Positions 9,347 to 17,637 of a DNA stretch of 17,637 bases are shown one piece after another; within the stretch, counting starts at the first letter, position 1, and the number at the start of each line of letters is the position of its first letter. Location of the stretch: assembly GCF_000227135.1 (NCBI RefSeq), contig NC_018262.1, positions 95,687 to 113,323 on the forward strand, read 5' to 3'. Under the pieces are notes generated by a model. It had not been told where the DNA came from, searched no databases, and saw only the letters and a program-made list of their open reading frames with translations. The position numbers and the translations under genes are program-made. This DNA is from Leishmania donovani (taxonomy: Eukaryota; Euglenozoa; Kinetoplastea; Trypanosomatida; Trypanosomatidae).

Positions 9347-10270
9347 ATGCCGTTTGGCCCCTCCGTGCGCAGCGACCTGGAGTGCACTGCGGTGCCGACT
9401 GCCGCTGAAGTTGGCGTGAACAGCGCAGGAGTTGTTGGTGGCGTCTCGACCTCGGCGGCTTCATCGCCGTCGGCGGTACCAACTGGCAATAGCGGCCGGT
9501 CGTGTGGCTCTCCACATCAACCGCCGCGCGCGACGGTGCAGCGAACGGGCAGCAGTGAAGACGGCCGCGATGGGGCAACCTCCGCACCGCGTGGATACAG
9601 CGCCGGCGCCTCCGCGACGCCAACTGCCGCTGACGCACCGCCCAAATCACCCACGCCGCAGCCGAGCAGCCTGCCCTGCGGTCGTGCGCCTGTGTCGCGC
9701 GGCGCCTCGGATGTAAAGGCGTCAGCCGTGGCGTTCCCAGTCCTCACTCGCGCCACCGCAGCACGCGCCTCCTCGACCCCGCACGAGATTGGTGCCTCAG
9801 CCACCACCAGCGCATCGTCTTCCAGCAGCGCCGTGGCACTGCCGCCGCTGCAGCCGCGACGAGCCAGCAGCTCCGCCGCGGAGTCCTCCAGAGGTGTAGG
9901 CGGATCCTCCAACAAACCGAGTAGCAGGTGGGCAAGCCCGGATAGGCCGAGCAGCACATCATCGCCTACAGGTACACGCGCTGCAGTCGCGCCGCTACCT
10001 TCGCTCTCTGTTAGCGCAGCAGGCCAGCACCCCGCTATTGGAGCTGATGCGGCCACCGTTTCTGATACCACTGGCTCGCCCCGCGTGGATGCGCGGAGTT
10101 TGAGCAGCGTGTCACCGTCCAATGGGCAACGTGAGTCATACTTTCGTGAGAACAACATCCCCTCCTTATTCAATGAGATGAGCGAGGCCCTCCTCGACGC
10201 CCAGCCGGAGGACCCGGTGTCGTTCATGAAGGAGTGGCTGCAGAGACGACGAGAGGCCATTGCGCAGTAG
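9347..10270 (+). CDS. Disordered protein with C-terminal RII-alpha/Dpy-30-like docking motif
   Basis: A 307-aa protein. Residues 1 to about 260 are low-complexity Ala/Ser/Pro/Thr/Gly with scattered Arg and look intrinsically disordered. Only the last 47 residues look folded, with the core YFRENNIPSLFNEMSEALL from 265, then PEDPVSF and a charged helix to the end. The Tyr-Leu/Phe-x-x-x-x-Ile-Pro-x-Leu-Phe, Leu-Leu and Pro-x-Asp-Pro spacing is that of the RII-alpha/Dpy-30 dimerisation-docking fold, which forms a helical dimer that binds an amphipathic anchor helix. Such motifs occur in PKA regulatory subunits, COMPASS Dpy-30 and flagellar radial-spoke and adenylate kinase proteins, usually near the N-terminus. 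Here the motif is C-terminal. An adaptor or anchoring role is inferred, and the location is unknown. The start is the first ATG after an in-frame TGA at 9335. Confidence 0.88.
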   Translation: MPFGPSVRSDLECTAVPTAAEVGVNSAGVVGGVSTSAASSPSAVPTGNSGRSCGSPHQPPRATVQRTGSSEDGRDGATSAPRGYSAGASATPTAADAPPKSPTPQPSSLPCGRAPVSRGASDVKASAVAFPVLTRATAARASSTPHEIGASATTSASSSSSAVALPPLQPRRASSSAAESSRGVGGSSNKPSSRWASPDRPSSTSSPTGTRAAVAPLPSLSVSAAGQHPAIGADAATVSDTTGSPRVDARSLSSVSPSNGQRESYFRENNIPSLFNEMSEALLDAQPEDPVSFMKEWLQRRREAIAQ

Positions 10271-10989
10271 ACAACAGAGAACTGGCTTGGGAAGTGAGGA
10301 AGGAGAGGAGGGACTGCGCGCGTGTCTCTGTAGAGTTGCAGCATCCCATGTGTGCTGTGAAGTGTTTTGACTGTACAAGACCATCGCATCACAGACCCCC
10401 ACTCCACTCTCGCATGCCTCGCGTCTGCCACTCGTGTGTTTATCGCTCTCCGTGCTACCCCACAAGTCTCGCCTGCGTCAGGGCACACGGCAGCACACAC
10501 CGTGGCGTTATAATGCTGTGTAACCTGCTCCCTTCTGTTTCTTGCTTTGTGTGTGGGTGTGCGAGTGCACCTCTTGGGCCACACAGCCGCTTGCTCTTGG
10601 CAGGCATCGGTGCGCGCCCACCCCCTCCCGAACGTTGTGCGCTTCTCTTCTCCGATGTCTTCCCACTTTGTTCGCGTGCCTACTGCCCGCCGCGTTGATG
10701 TCGTCCCCCCTCCTCTGCCAGCCTGGCCGGAGCCGCTCGTGCAAACCGAATCCGAAGCAGGGGAAGGCTTCTAGCAGAGGAAAAGGTGATGTCGCGGAGG
10801 TACGTGACGACTGTGAACACAAGCAGCGAGGATCGCACACGCGCAGTTCCAAAAGCACACACGAATCCCGGCAGGTACGCATAGAGGCCGTCATCGCAGA
10901 ATCGAATCCGCACATACACACACACACATCAAGCGAATGAACAGCTCGCACGTCGGGGAAGGAATGCGGCGCCGCATGCGACACGCGCC

Positions 10990-11035
10990 TCCTCTTTCTT
11001 TGTCTCTTTCTTTCTTCCTCTCCTGTGCTTTTTAG
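10990..11035 (+). promoter_or_regulatory. Orphan trans-splice acceptor-like tract
   Basis: A long, nearly pure C/T tract ends in TTTTTAG at 11035. It is as good as the acceptors before the three genes but has no convincing ORF after it. It may serve an unrecognised short or non-coding transcript, direct polyadenylation of the gene 2 mRNA upstream, or be unused. Confidence 0.4.
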
Positions 11036-11812
11036 TTGCTTGCCCCCTCGCTTCATTCCATCCCTTCTGCTAGCCATTCCCCTCTATTCTAGTTTTGTTG
11101 TTTATTGCTGTCTGTTGCGAGTGATTGCATCCTACTCTTAGCTTACTCCACCCCTTTTCCAGTTCTCTCCCTCGCCGACCTTCCGACTCCTGCCCCCTCC
11201 CTCCCCCCCCCATACACAAGCATACGTGCGGTCACACAGGGGCACAGTGGCTCCTGCGCGGGTGTGCACAACGTTTTCTCTCTTCACACTCTTCTATGTA
11301 TGTGCATATGCATCTCTCTCTGTGTGTGCTTCACAAATTTGTTTCTTCAGTTTCGTGTTGGTCAGGCGGCGCTGTTTCACCGCCCCCTTCTATCTCCTTA
11401 TTTTCCTCAGCGGCGCGGAATGTCCTTCTCGAGCTGCCCTCTGTTTTCACGTGTGCGTTGCAAGTGGGGGAGCTTGGTCTTGGCACCCCTGTGCTCATCG
11501 TCTACGCAATGTGTGGAAGAAAAGCACAAAAAAGAGGGACGATCATGGCAAGGGAAGCGCGAGGAGGATGCAGCATGTACAGACGATGTTTATAGTGTGC
11601 GGGTCCGCTAATTTTATTTTTCGGCGCATTGCTTCTTCTCTTCCCAGGCGAGCGCACACAGTCGAGCTGTAAGCGAGCCGCAGCTGTGGGAGAGCCCCGG
11701 ACGCAAACGCTTTCGAGCGTGTGCGTGTGCCGGTGTGGAGAAGTGCGGCCGGCGGCTCATTGTTGCACCCTCATGCCGCCCCGCCGCACGCCTCTCTCAT
11801 CCCTTTCACAGG

Positions 11813-11834
11813 CACACACACACACACACACACA
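11813..11834. repeat. (CA)11 microsatellite
   Basis: Eleven uninterrupted CA units followed by a short impure CA extension, in non-coding DNA. Confidence 0.9.
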
Positions 11835-12412
11835 AACACACACTCACGCAAAGACATCTATAGATATGCGCTGGCTGGTACCGAATAGGCGGGTGAGATC
11901 GTCGTTGAAGTTCAGTTGATTTGTTTGTATCTTTGGTTGTTAAGACTACAGAAGGAGTGGGGTGGGGTGAGGGGAGGAGGCGCACAGAAAAGGCTGGAAA
12001 AAGGAGGCGTGAGGGGTCGTGTCGCCTTTTCTCGCTCTCTCCACCCTCTTTTCATGCTGGGCTTGTTGCTGTTGTTTGTTCTTGCATGATGTCAACGTTG
12101 TGCTCCCGTGCAGATGCATTTGCTGTGGTGTGCCGCGCCTCTTTTTTTTTACCCTCTCTTTTTCCTTTTGAGAGCTCTTCCGCGTCTGCGTACCGGGGGT
12201 CTCGGTGCTTGAGTGTGCCTCTCGCACACGTTGTGCACTGCAGAGGAGCAGAACGAAACGAAAACAACATGATCAACAGGGGAAAGACAACGCACCCCCA
12301 TTTCCTTCTCTCCTCCTGTTTCCTTCCTTTTTCGAAGGGTGTCTCGAGCTCTGCCCTTGACGTGCCTCTCTTGGCTTTCGTTCGTTCTTCGCTTTTCGCT
12401 CTTCCTCTCTCG

Positions 12413-13593
12413 CCGTGATGATGCCGGCCACCTCAGTGCGTCGTATCAGGCCCCGGTATACAGTCTTTGTGGGGAGGCCAACATCCGGCAGCCTGGCCAC
12501 GGGTACGGCGGCGGTCTCTTGGTGTCGGCGGGCTGGACTGGGCAGCCGCTGTGCCGAATCGGCGTGCGGTCACGCACACGCTTGTACCAACCCTCTATGC
12601 ATCTTGCCCACAATTCAAATAGTGACGCATCCGCCTCTTGCCAATGGCGTACGGGGTTCAGGTGTGGGTGGAGTGTGCCCCCTGCTGCCGCTGACTCGTC
12701 GCAACCTCTCACGTGTCGCGGCACATGCGGGCAAGGCATCCAGACATGCCCACGGTAATGCCGACGGAAGTAGAAGATGCAGACCGAGAGCCCCCTCCCC
12801 CGCAGTCAACAGCGCCGTTCTGAGGCAGGCCCCACGGTCGCAAAAATGCGAGCATTGTGCGCACGCGCTGTCAATCATAGCTGGCGCGGTGCATCGCATC
12901 CGAACAAGGCATCTGAAGGTCAGGGGAGCGCGAGTGATAGTGGAGAAAAGCGCGAAGATGCTCACGCTGATCAGTCCCACAGCTCATGTGTGCGGAGCAT
13001 GCGGCATCTCCTGCATCCGACCGGGTCGGCTGAGGAAGCACAGATGCCGAAAGCATGACGAGAGCACCCCCGAGTCGTGCCACTGAGCCCTAAAAACTTC
13101 AATGTGGAGAGTCTCCACACCGTATGACGGCATGCCGCGGCTGGACGCGAGTGAGGGCGAAGCACGGCACGCAGGCAGGATGTGCAGGGCCTCAGAGGGC
13201 CCTTGACCTGCGGTCGGCCGACTTCCTCCTTGAGTTCATGCGGCATGCCCCTAGACCACCCCTTACTTCCCGCACGGCAGGTACCCACCGTTTCCGCCCT
13301 CGAGCAGGACCCTGGTTGAGACCCGGTTGCATGAAGGCATGCAGTGCACCCGAGTGCCCGTCTGGCGCCGACCGCCGAGCACGTATGCTCAGAAGGGATG
13401 AGGAAGGGCGAGAGAAGCCCGTTAGCCGCAGCGCACGATTCGACGGCAGGACAGTTTGTCCTAGACGACCAGGACGTTAGCCGTTGGGCAGCAGCGGTCA
13501 GATGAGCTATGGCTGTGTGTATGCATATACCTCGGGTGGCTTGTTCATGGCTGGATGACGGAGGTGGAAGAAAAAAACGTAAAACAAAAGGAA
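12413..13593 (+). mobile_element. 5'-truncated DIRE-like (ingi/L1Tc-clade) retroelement
   Basis: At about 12413 the composition switches sharply from pyrimidine-rich spacer to mixed GC-rich sequence. The block has the order of the 3' end of an ingi/L1Tc element. First comes a possible RNase H remnant (about 12467-12620, reading GYGGGLLVS in frame 3). It is followed by two C2H2 zinc fingers (12847-13056), a stop at 13084, about 480 nt of non-coding 3' sequence, and an A-rich tail (13568-13590). Ingi/L1Tc-type ORFs are known to end in such fingers after RNase H. No endonuclease or reverse transcriptase is present, so it is a dead 5' truncation. The exact ends and any target-site duplication are not resolved. 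Confidence 0.6.
12418..13086 (+). pseudogene. Retroelement C-terminal ORF with two C2H2 fingers
   Basis: This frame is open for 222 codons from the ATG at 12418 to the TGA at 13084-13086. Finger 1 (12847-12912) reads C-x2-C-x11-H-x5-H, starting CEHC. Finger 2 (12991-13056) reads C-x2-C-x12-H-x4-H, starting CGAC and ending HRCRKH. Codon choice (frequent AGA, AGG, ATA) is unlike the neighbouring genes. The upstream part of the frame has no recognisable domain, and the presumed RNase H remnant lies in another frame, implying a frameshift near 12620-12800. It is most likely a decayed gene end. An expressed zinc-finger peptide is possible but unsupported, since no acceptor AG separates the pyrimidine tract from this ATG. 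Confidence 0.55.
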
Positions 13594-14850
13594 CATAGAT
13601 CTTCACTGTGGCGTACACGCATCGTGACCCCTTTTTTACCTTCTCCGCCTTCGGTCTGTATATCTACCCGTGTACGCTTGCGCGTCTGCGTAGCTTTTCA
13701 ATTTTTTTTTTTTTGTTGTGTGTGTGCATGTGCGCTGCGTTTGGCTTTGAATGTTTTGGTATTTTCTGTCTGCACGCGCCTTTCTTCTCCTCACGTTCCT
13801 TGTTCTCCCTCTTTCGCAGTCCGTAGTGGCGTGCTCGCCTCCGCCTCCGCCTCCGCCTCCGCCGCCTCCTACGCCCCTGTGACGTCTCCCAAGTTGTTCA
13901 CGTGTAAGTGCGTGCTCTTGCGCGCCTTTGTTCAGCGTTCATTTCTGGTCGTCTTCTGTTTCTGTGGCTCCCTCCTCCTCTTCTCCTCCGGCTTCGCTTC
14001 GTCCGCTTTTCCTTTTTCTTGTTTTTTTTTGTTTGTTGCCTAATGCTCCTCCTACGCACGCACAAGCGCCTTCACGCATAGTCTTTGTGCACACCCGTCT
14101 TCTCGTCGTGCACACCTGCGTGTCTTGTCGTTCTCGCGTGCTTGCGCTGTTGATGTTTTTGTGGCTGTATTTTTTTTTTGTGTGCATTTCCTCATGCTAT
14201 AGCTGGCTTCAGTGTCTGTCTGTCTGTGCGTTCTTCGGCTGTCTTCACTCCTTTTGCCCAGTTGCTGCCTCGCTTGGTCCACCTCGTACCTTTTCCTCTC
14301 TTTCCCGCCCTCCCTCTGCTGCAGGCGTAGCGCTGATGCCCGTGTAATCATGCGTGTGCGTGTGTATTGAAGTGTCTAACTGTGCAATAATGCACTCGCT
14401 CGGGGCTTCCAAGCCCTCCGCTTCCCCCCGGACTTTGATCACCTCCTCCTCGTTTGCGAGACTCTGCACGGCATTTTCCCTCTGTCTGCCTGCTTTTTTT
14501 TGGCGCACTGTACCGCCCCGCCCGCCCTTTTTGGGCGCAAGCGCCGTTGGATCGCTTCGCAAGGCTTCGATTTAGGAGAGCAGCCCATGCCAACGATGCG
14601 ACACGCACACGCACACACAAGCACACCAGCACCTTTTTTCTTTGTTTACAGAGTAGGGGGTGCTACGTGGACGAGCCCACCTCAGGTACGCGCGCGTCGC
14701 ATGCGCTCTTGCTGGCGCATGCAATGCCCTACCTCCCTCTCTCCCCATCACAGAATGAAAGAGAGGCTTTCGCGTGTCGGTGCCGCTGTCAACCCTCATC
14801 TGTGGCCCTTCCTTCCCCTCCCTGTGTATGTAAGTGGTACGCACACAATG
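13594..14850. other. Pyrimidine-rich spacer before gene 3
   Basis: No gene is seen. The plus strand is strongly T/C-rich (T-runs near 13700, 14020 and 14170), so open frames translate to Phe/Ser/Leu/Cys-rich runs on plus and Arg/Lys/Glu-rich runs on minus. Simple repeats include (GCCTCC)4 at 13837-13860 and TCTG units near 14215-14228. Confidence 0.6.
13837..13860. repeat. (GCCTCC)4 hexanucleotide repeat
   Basis: Four exact GCCTCC units in a pyrimidine-rich spacer, with a degenerate fifth copy following. Confidence 0.85.
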
Positions 14851-14859
14851 TCCACGCGG

Positions 14860-15062
14860 CGCTTGCCTCCGCATCTCTGCTTCGCTTTTTTCCGGCTCCT
14901 AGCACTGCTCGCTGTCCTCGCCCTCCTCGCATCTCTCTCCGTATTTTTCTTCGAAAAGAAGCGCATTCACGTGTGCCCAGTCAGCGCTCCGACGTGACTT
15001 GCGCAGTGGAGCGATCCTCTTACCAGGTACACGCACGCACAGGCACGCCCGCATTTCTCTAG
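14860..15062 (+). promoter_or_regulatory. Acceptor region and 5' leader of gene 3
   Basis: A pyrimidine-rich stretch (about 14860-14952) carries AGs at 14901-14902 and 14957-14958, with further AGs at 15025-15026 and 15061-15062. Leaders of roughly 70 to 230 nt are possible. The last upstream ATG is at 14848, so every one of these acceptors gives an ATG-free leader. The AG at 14958, directly after the densest C/T tract, looks best. Confidence 0.5.
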
Positions 15063-15134
15063 GCTCACCACACAGCGGCATTTTGCTTGACGGCGCGTGC
15101 CCAGTGTGTGCCTCCCTCCGTGTACGTTAGCTCC

Positions 15135-16781
15135 ATGTCCTACAGTTTCTCTACTGTCAACGGCTTGCTGCCGCTGGGTACCCAGCGTGCATACGTTCCA
15201 CGAGCTTCGCGACCGCATCTTGCCTGGTCCGCGGTGCCTTCGTCTCGAGTTATAGGAAGCCAATGCCGACTAAGAGGCGACGGAACAGCCGCGCGCGAGC
15301 AGACCCGTGGCACAGAGTGCACGGGGGCAGAGGGAGGCGAAGCCGCGTTCACGTCAGCCTCCTCTACTGAGCTTGGCTTGGCGGGGTTGCTCACGACGGA
15401 CGCGGCATCTGGCACGCGTCTCACCCTCTACTCCGATCCCGATTCACCACAGCTGCCGTTGTGCAGTGCGCCCATTCCGTCGCAGCGGCGCGTGGTGGCA
15501 CTGTGGATTCCACCAACGAGCACCAGTGCCGAGAAGGACGGTGACAGCAACGTATGTGCCATGGCACCGCTCTTCGTCAGTGACGACACGGGAGGTGTTT
15601 TCGCCTACCAATGGAGCGGCTCAGACGGCTTGCGTGAGCCAGCAGAAAAGCGTCGCCGTACCGACGTGGACACGGGGCGCGCGCTCAGTGAAGACAAGGA
15701 CGGCGTGTGGACCCCTGTGGCGCGGGCGCACTCCACATTATCCTCGGATGTAGCGCGAATGCAATCCCGCAGGTCCGCCATGTCAAGCCTCTTCGCCGTT
15801 ACCCGTGGCGCGCCGGGCTGGGCCGGGCTAACGGCACTGCATGCCTCGCTGCCGTGCAGCGCGGCGTTGCAGCTGGTGTCGGCGCGAGAGTTCTACCATG
15901 ACGTGCGCCTCATTGACCCCACGCGACAGGCCGTCGTGCGCACCTACAGCACTACGCACGCCCCCACTGGTGTGTTCTGCCCCTCTGTGCAGGCCGCCCC
16001 CCACTGCACTCTTATCGCCGAGGGTTGTCTGGCAACACTGTATGATGTGCGATGCCCGAGTGCCGTCGTGTCGCTCGGCGAGGTGCACGAGTCGCAGGCG
16101 GAGTGGCGAGCCGCCAAGGACGCCGCGGCCGCGGGGACTCATAAGCAGGATGGCAGTGACGTCGAGGGCGGCGAGCAGGGGAACGGCAAGAGTCCCGAAG
16201 GCGTCAGCGCTGCTGCCGCACTGGCCCCCATACCACCTCTCATTCCTGGCCGCCTTACCAGCACCGTTGGCCAAGTGCGTGACATCTGCGGCACCGTGAA
16301 CCCGTTTGAAGTGGCGTGCGCGGTGGATCGTGCGCTCTGCGTGTACGACCTGCGCAAGTTCAACCGCCTCTTCACCTCTTCGAGCGTTCTGAAGTACGTC
16401 ATTGGGAGCGTAGCTTCCGTGGCGGGCGGCCGTGGCGTTGTGTGTGCCGGCATCGACGCCGAGGTGCGGCTCATCCCACTGCACGAGAAGTCCGACACGT
16501 TGTCCAAGGAGATGCTGTCGCTGGCTGCGCGTGTCGTCACGCAGGCCCAGCAAAAGAAGAAGCAGCGCAGTGACACCCGCAAGCCTGAAATGCAGGACAG
16601 CAAGGCCGCCGGCGGAGCGGACGCCAACGCCGTGGGCCCAGGCGGAACGTTTCGCACGCGCCTCAGCACCTCTGTCAGCTGTACGACGACGTGGCAGGGC
16701 GCGTGGGTGACCGCATGCAACGGGGGCGGCGCAGTCGCAGTGGGCGTGTCGGTGGATGGTGAGGTGTTCCTGGCTCAGTGA
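15135..16781 (+). CDS. WD40-like beta-propeller protein, uncharacterised
   Basis: A 548-aa protein with degenerate WD40-type repeats. Blade-closing strands of the form hydrophobic-Tyr/Ile-Asp-x-Arg appear at 257-262 (VRLIDP), 302-306 (LYDVR), 403-410 (VYDLRKFN) and 444-449 (VRLIPL). A further blade-like stretch near 145-165 includes FVSDDTGGVFAYQW. Such folds usually act as protein-binding platforms. Low-complexity charged inserts (around 325-355 and 470-500) contain a Lys/Arg patch QQKKKQR (472-478), and another basic patch KRRR lies at 172-175. Either could be a nuclear signal, but this is weak evidence. No membrane span is seen. The start is the first ATG after an in-frame TAG at 15060. 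The frame is open from 15063, but there is no earlier ATG. I cannot assign an ortholog. Confidence 0.88.
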   Translation: MSYSFSTVNGLLPLGTQRAYVPRASRPHLAWSAVPSSRVIGSQCRLRGDGTAAREQTRGTECTGAEGGEAAFTSASSTELGLAGLLTTDAASGTRLTLYSDPDSPQLPLCSAPIPSQRRVVALWIPPTSTSAEKDGDSNVCAMAPLFVSDDTGGVFAYQWSGSDGLREPAEKRRRTDVDTGRALSEDKDGVWTPVARAHSTLSSDVARMQSRRSAMSSLFAVTRGAPGWAGLTALHASLPCSAALQLVSAREFYHDVRLIDPTRQAVVRTYSTTHAPTGVFCPSVQAAPHCTLIAEGCLATLYDVRCPSAVVSLGEVHESQAEWRAAKDAAAAGTHKQDGSDVEGGEQGNGKSPEGVSAAAALAPIPPLIPGRLTSTVGQVRDICGTVNPFEVACAVDRALCVYDLRKFNRLFTSSSVLKYVIGSVASVAGGRGVVCAGIDAEVRLIPLHEKSDTLSKEMLSLAARVVTQAQQKKKQRSDTRKPEMQDSKAAGGADANAVGPGGTFRTRLSTSVSCTTTWQGAWVTACNGGGAVAVGVSVDGEVFLAQ

Positions 16782-17637
16782 CGCATTTTGAGAGACGCCG
16801 TGGGCTGGAGAAACGAACTCGACTTTCTCCCTCGACGTTTTCTTCCGAGTCGAGCTTATCTAGCGTGTGGCATCACCAGCAGCGGCGGCTGGCCGTACCA
16901 CCTGTAGACCGCCGCAGTGAGAGAAAGCATGGGCTGCCTTGCCTTTCCCTCCAACGTTCGTTTGCTGTTTACATTCGCAAGTGCCCTTCGCAGACGTCAG
17001 CAGGGCGCGCCCATCAATCGTGGGTGTGCATCTGTGTGTCTCTTCTCCCGTTCTCTCGCTCACATAAAGCAAGCTATATATATGTGTGTGTGCGTGTGCA
17101 TGCGTGAGCCTCAATCGCAGGCACAGTCACGACAACAGACCGCTGTTGCGTTGATGCACTGACAAAACACGCATGTCCGTGTCCACGCACGTTCCCTCGT
17201 CGACCCCGCCCCCCTCCCCCTCTTTCCCGCTCAGTAACATCGCTCTTTCACCACGATGAACATGGTACGGCAAATTGCCGCACGCCACCGTCTTTCTCTC
17301 AGTGGCTCTAGACTAGTGCGAAACACGTAGTTGCAGCGGCGCCTTATTTGCTTTGGATGTCCTGCGCGCGTGTTTACCGAGTTGAGGGCACAGGGCAGTT
17401 TAGAGAGAGGGATGCACCTTCATTTGCCTACACTCGCGTGCCGCCTTGTGACTGCAACTCCTGCTGGCATGTCGGTATCCATGCTGCTCGCATACGTGCG
17501 TCTGCTGCTTGCCCCTCGTTCTTGCCCTCCTCTCTTCACTCACGCCCCCCCCCCTCTCCTCGCCCTCCCCTTGATTTTACTCCTTTCGCACATCTTGACG
17601 GTGCACCCGGCGCAGGTCGGTCTCGTTCAACCACAGT
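16782..17637. other. 3' UTR of gene 3 and spacer to next gene
   Basis: No ORF of gene-like quality is present. A short TA/TG run lies at 17070-17100 and C-runs at 17206-17218 and 17547-17556. The last 155 nt have no ATG and contain a pyrimidine tract (17511-17588). Confidence 0.55.
17511..17615 (+). promoter_or_regulatory. Probable trans-splice acceptor for the next gene to the right
   Basis: A long C/T tract (17511-17588) is followed by the first good AG at 17614-17615 (CGCAG), in an ATG-free stretch up to the window edge. This suggests a plus-strand gene starts soon after 17637. Confidence 0.45.

Larger units (their letters stand above)
10271..12412. other. 3' UTR and long spacer after gene 2
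   Basis: No supported gene. The stretch holds a 14-bp palindrome (10964-10977), CA runs near 10917-10928 and at 11813-11834, and several acceptor-like tracts (AG at 11035, AG at 11648). One 100-codon ATG frame (11295-11597) follows the acceptor at 11035, but it has poor codon bias and low-complexity sequence. From 11945 to 12010 the strand is purine-rich, then becomes strongly pyrimidine-rich up to 12410, where the retroelement starts. Confidence 0.55.

Noticed and set aside
9517..10584. 355-codon minus-strand open frame opposite gene 2
   Set aside because: It is a shadow of gene 2: GC-rich codons on the sense strand remove stops from the antisense frame. The docking motif is on the plus strand and the frame has no recognisable domain.
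10890..10910. Sequence resembling a tRNA B box
   Set aside because: Only a few bases match, and no A box, acceptor stem or cloverleaf could be traced around it.
12971..13618. 215-codon minus-strand frame opposite the retroelement 3' end
   Set aside because: It is antisense to the zinc-finger frame and the element's non-coding 3' part, and shows no domain.
15828..16553. 241-codon minus-strand open frame opposite gene 3
   Set aside because: Shadow of the WD40-like gene. Composition is biased to His/Arg/Gly and no motif is seen.
1..17637. CRISPR array, prokaryotic operon or phage features
   Set aside because: No regularly spaced repeats, no ribosome-binding sites and no bacterial gene density. 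The pyrimidine tracts, microsatellites and retroposon remnants fit a trypanosomatid nucleus.

Overview
The window looks like a piece of a trypanosomatid nuclear chromosome, most likely Leishmania or a close relative. I infer this from GC-rich intronless ORFs that all lie on one strand, very long pyrimidine-rich spacers full of CA/TG microsatellites, pyrimidine tracts followed by AG (trans-splice acceptor layout) upstream of the ORFs, and two degenerate elements that resemble the ingi/L1Tc-derived DIRE and SIDER families. The species cannot be fixed from the sequence alone.

Layout: 1-2751 is non-coding spacer, presumably the 3' UTR of an upstream gene plus intergenic DNA, with CA/TG and CAC repeats. 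A textbook acceptor at 2750-2751 opens a possible 1.1 kb leader (2752-3865) carrying a 25-bp hairpin. Gene 1 (3866-5713) encodes a 615-aa protein with a C-terminal thioredoxin fold and a WCPPC active site. 5714-8282 is spacer with an antisense SIDER-like element (about 7045-7555). 8283-9346 is an ATG-free leader region before gene 2 (9347-10270), a 307-aa disordered protein ending in an RII-alpha/Dpy-30-like docking motif. 10271-12412 is spacer. About 12413-13593 is a 5'-truncated DIRE-like retroelement that keeps two C2H2 zinc fingers and an A-rich 3' end. 13594-15134 is pyrimidine-rich spacer and leader for gene 3 (15135-16781), a 548-aa WD40-like beta-propeller protein. 16782-17637 is 3' UTR and spacer, ending with a probable acceptor for the next gene.

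The three genes share a transcription direction, as expected of a polycistronic unit, but nothing in the sequence shows a shared pathway. All three starts are well supported: each ATG is the first one after a nearby in-frame stop (3854, 9335, 15060).

The most unusual signal is upstream of genes 1 and 2. About 0.9-1.2 kb before each start is nearly or wholly free of ATG. For gene 1, the only two ATGs in the 1.2 kb before the start both sit inside one 25-bp hairpin. One of them is an ATG-TAA start-stop at its apex. The hairpin pairs completely only as plus-strand RNA, because its two departures from Watson-Crick pairing are G-U wobbles in that strand.
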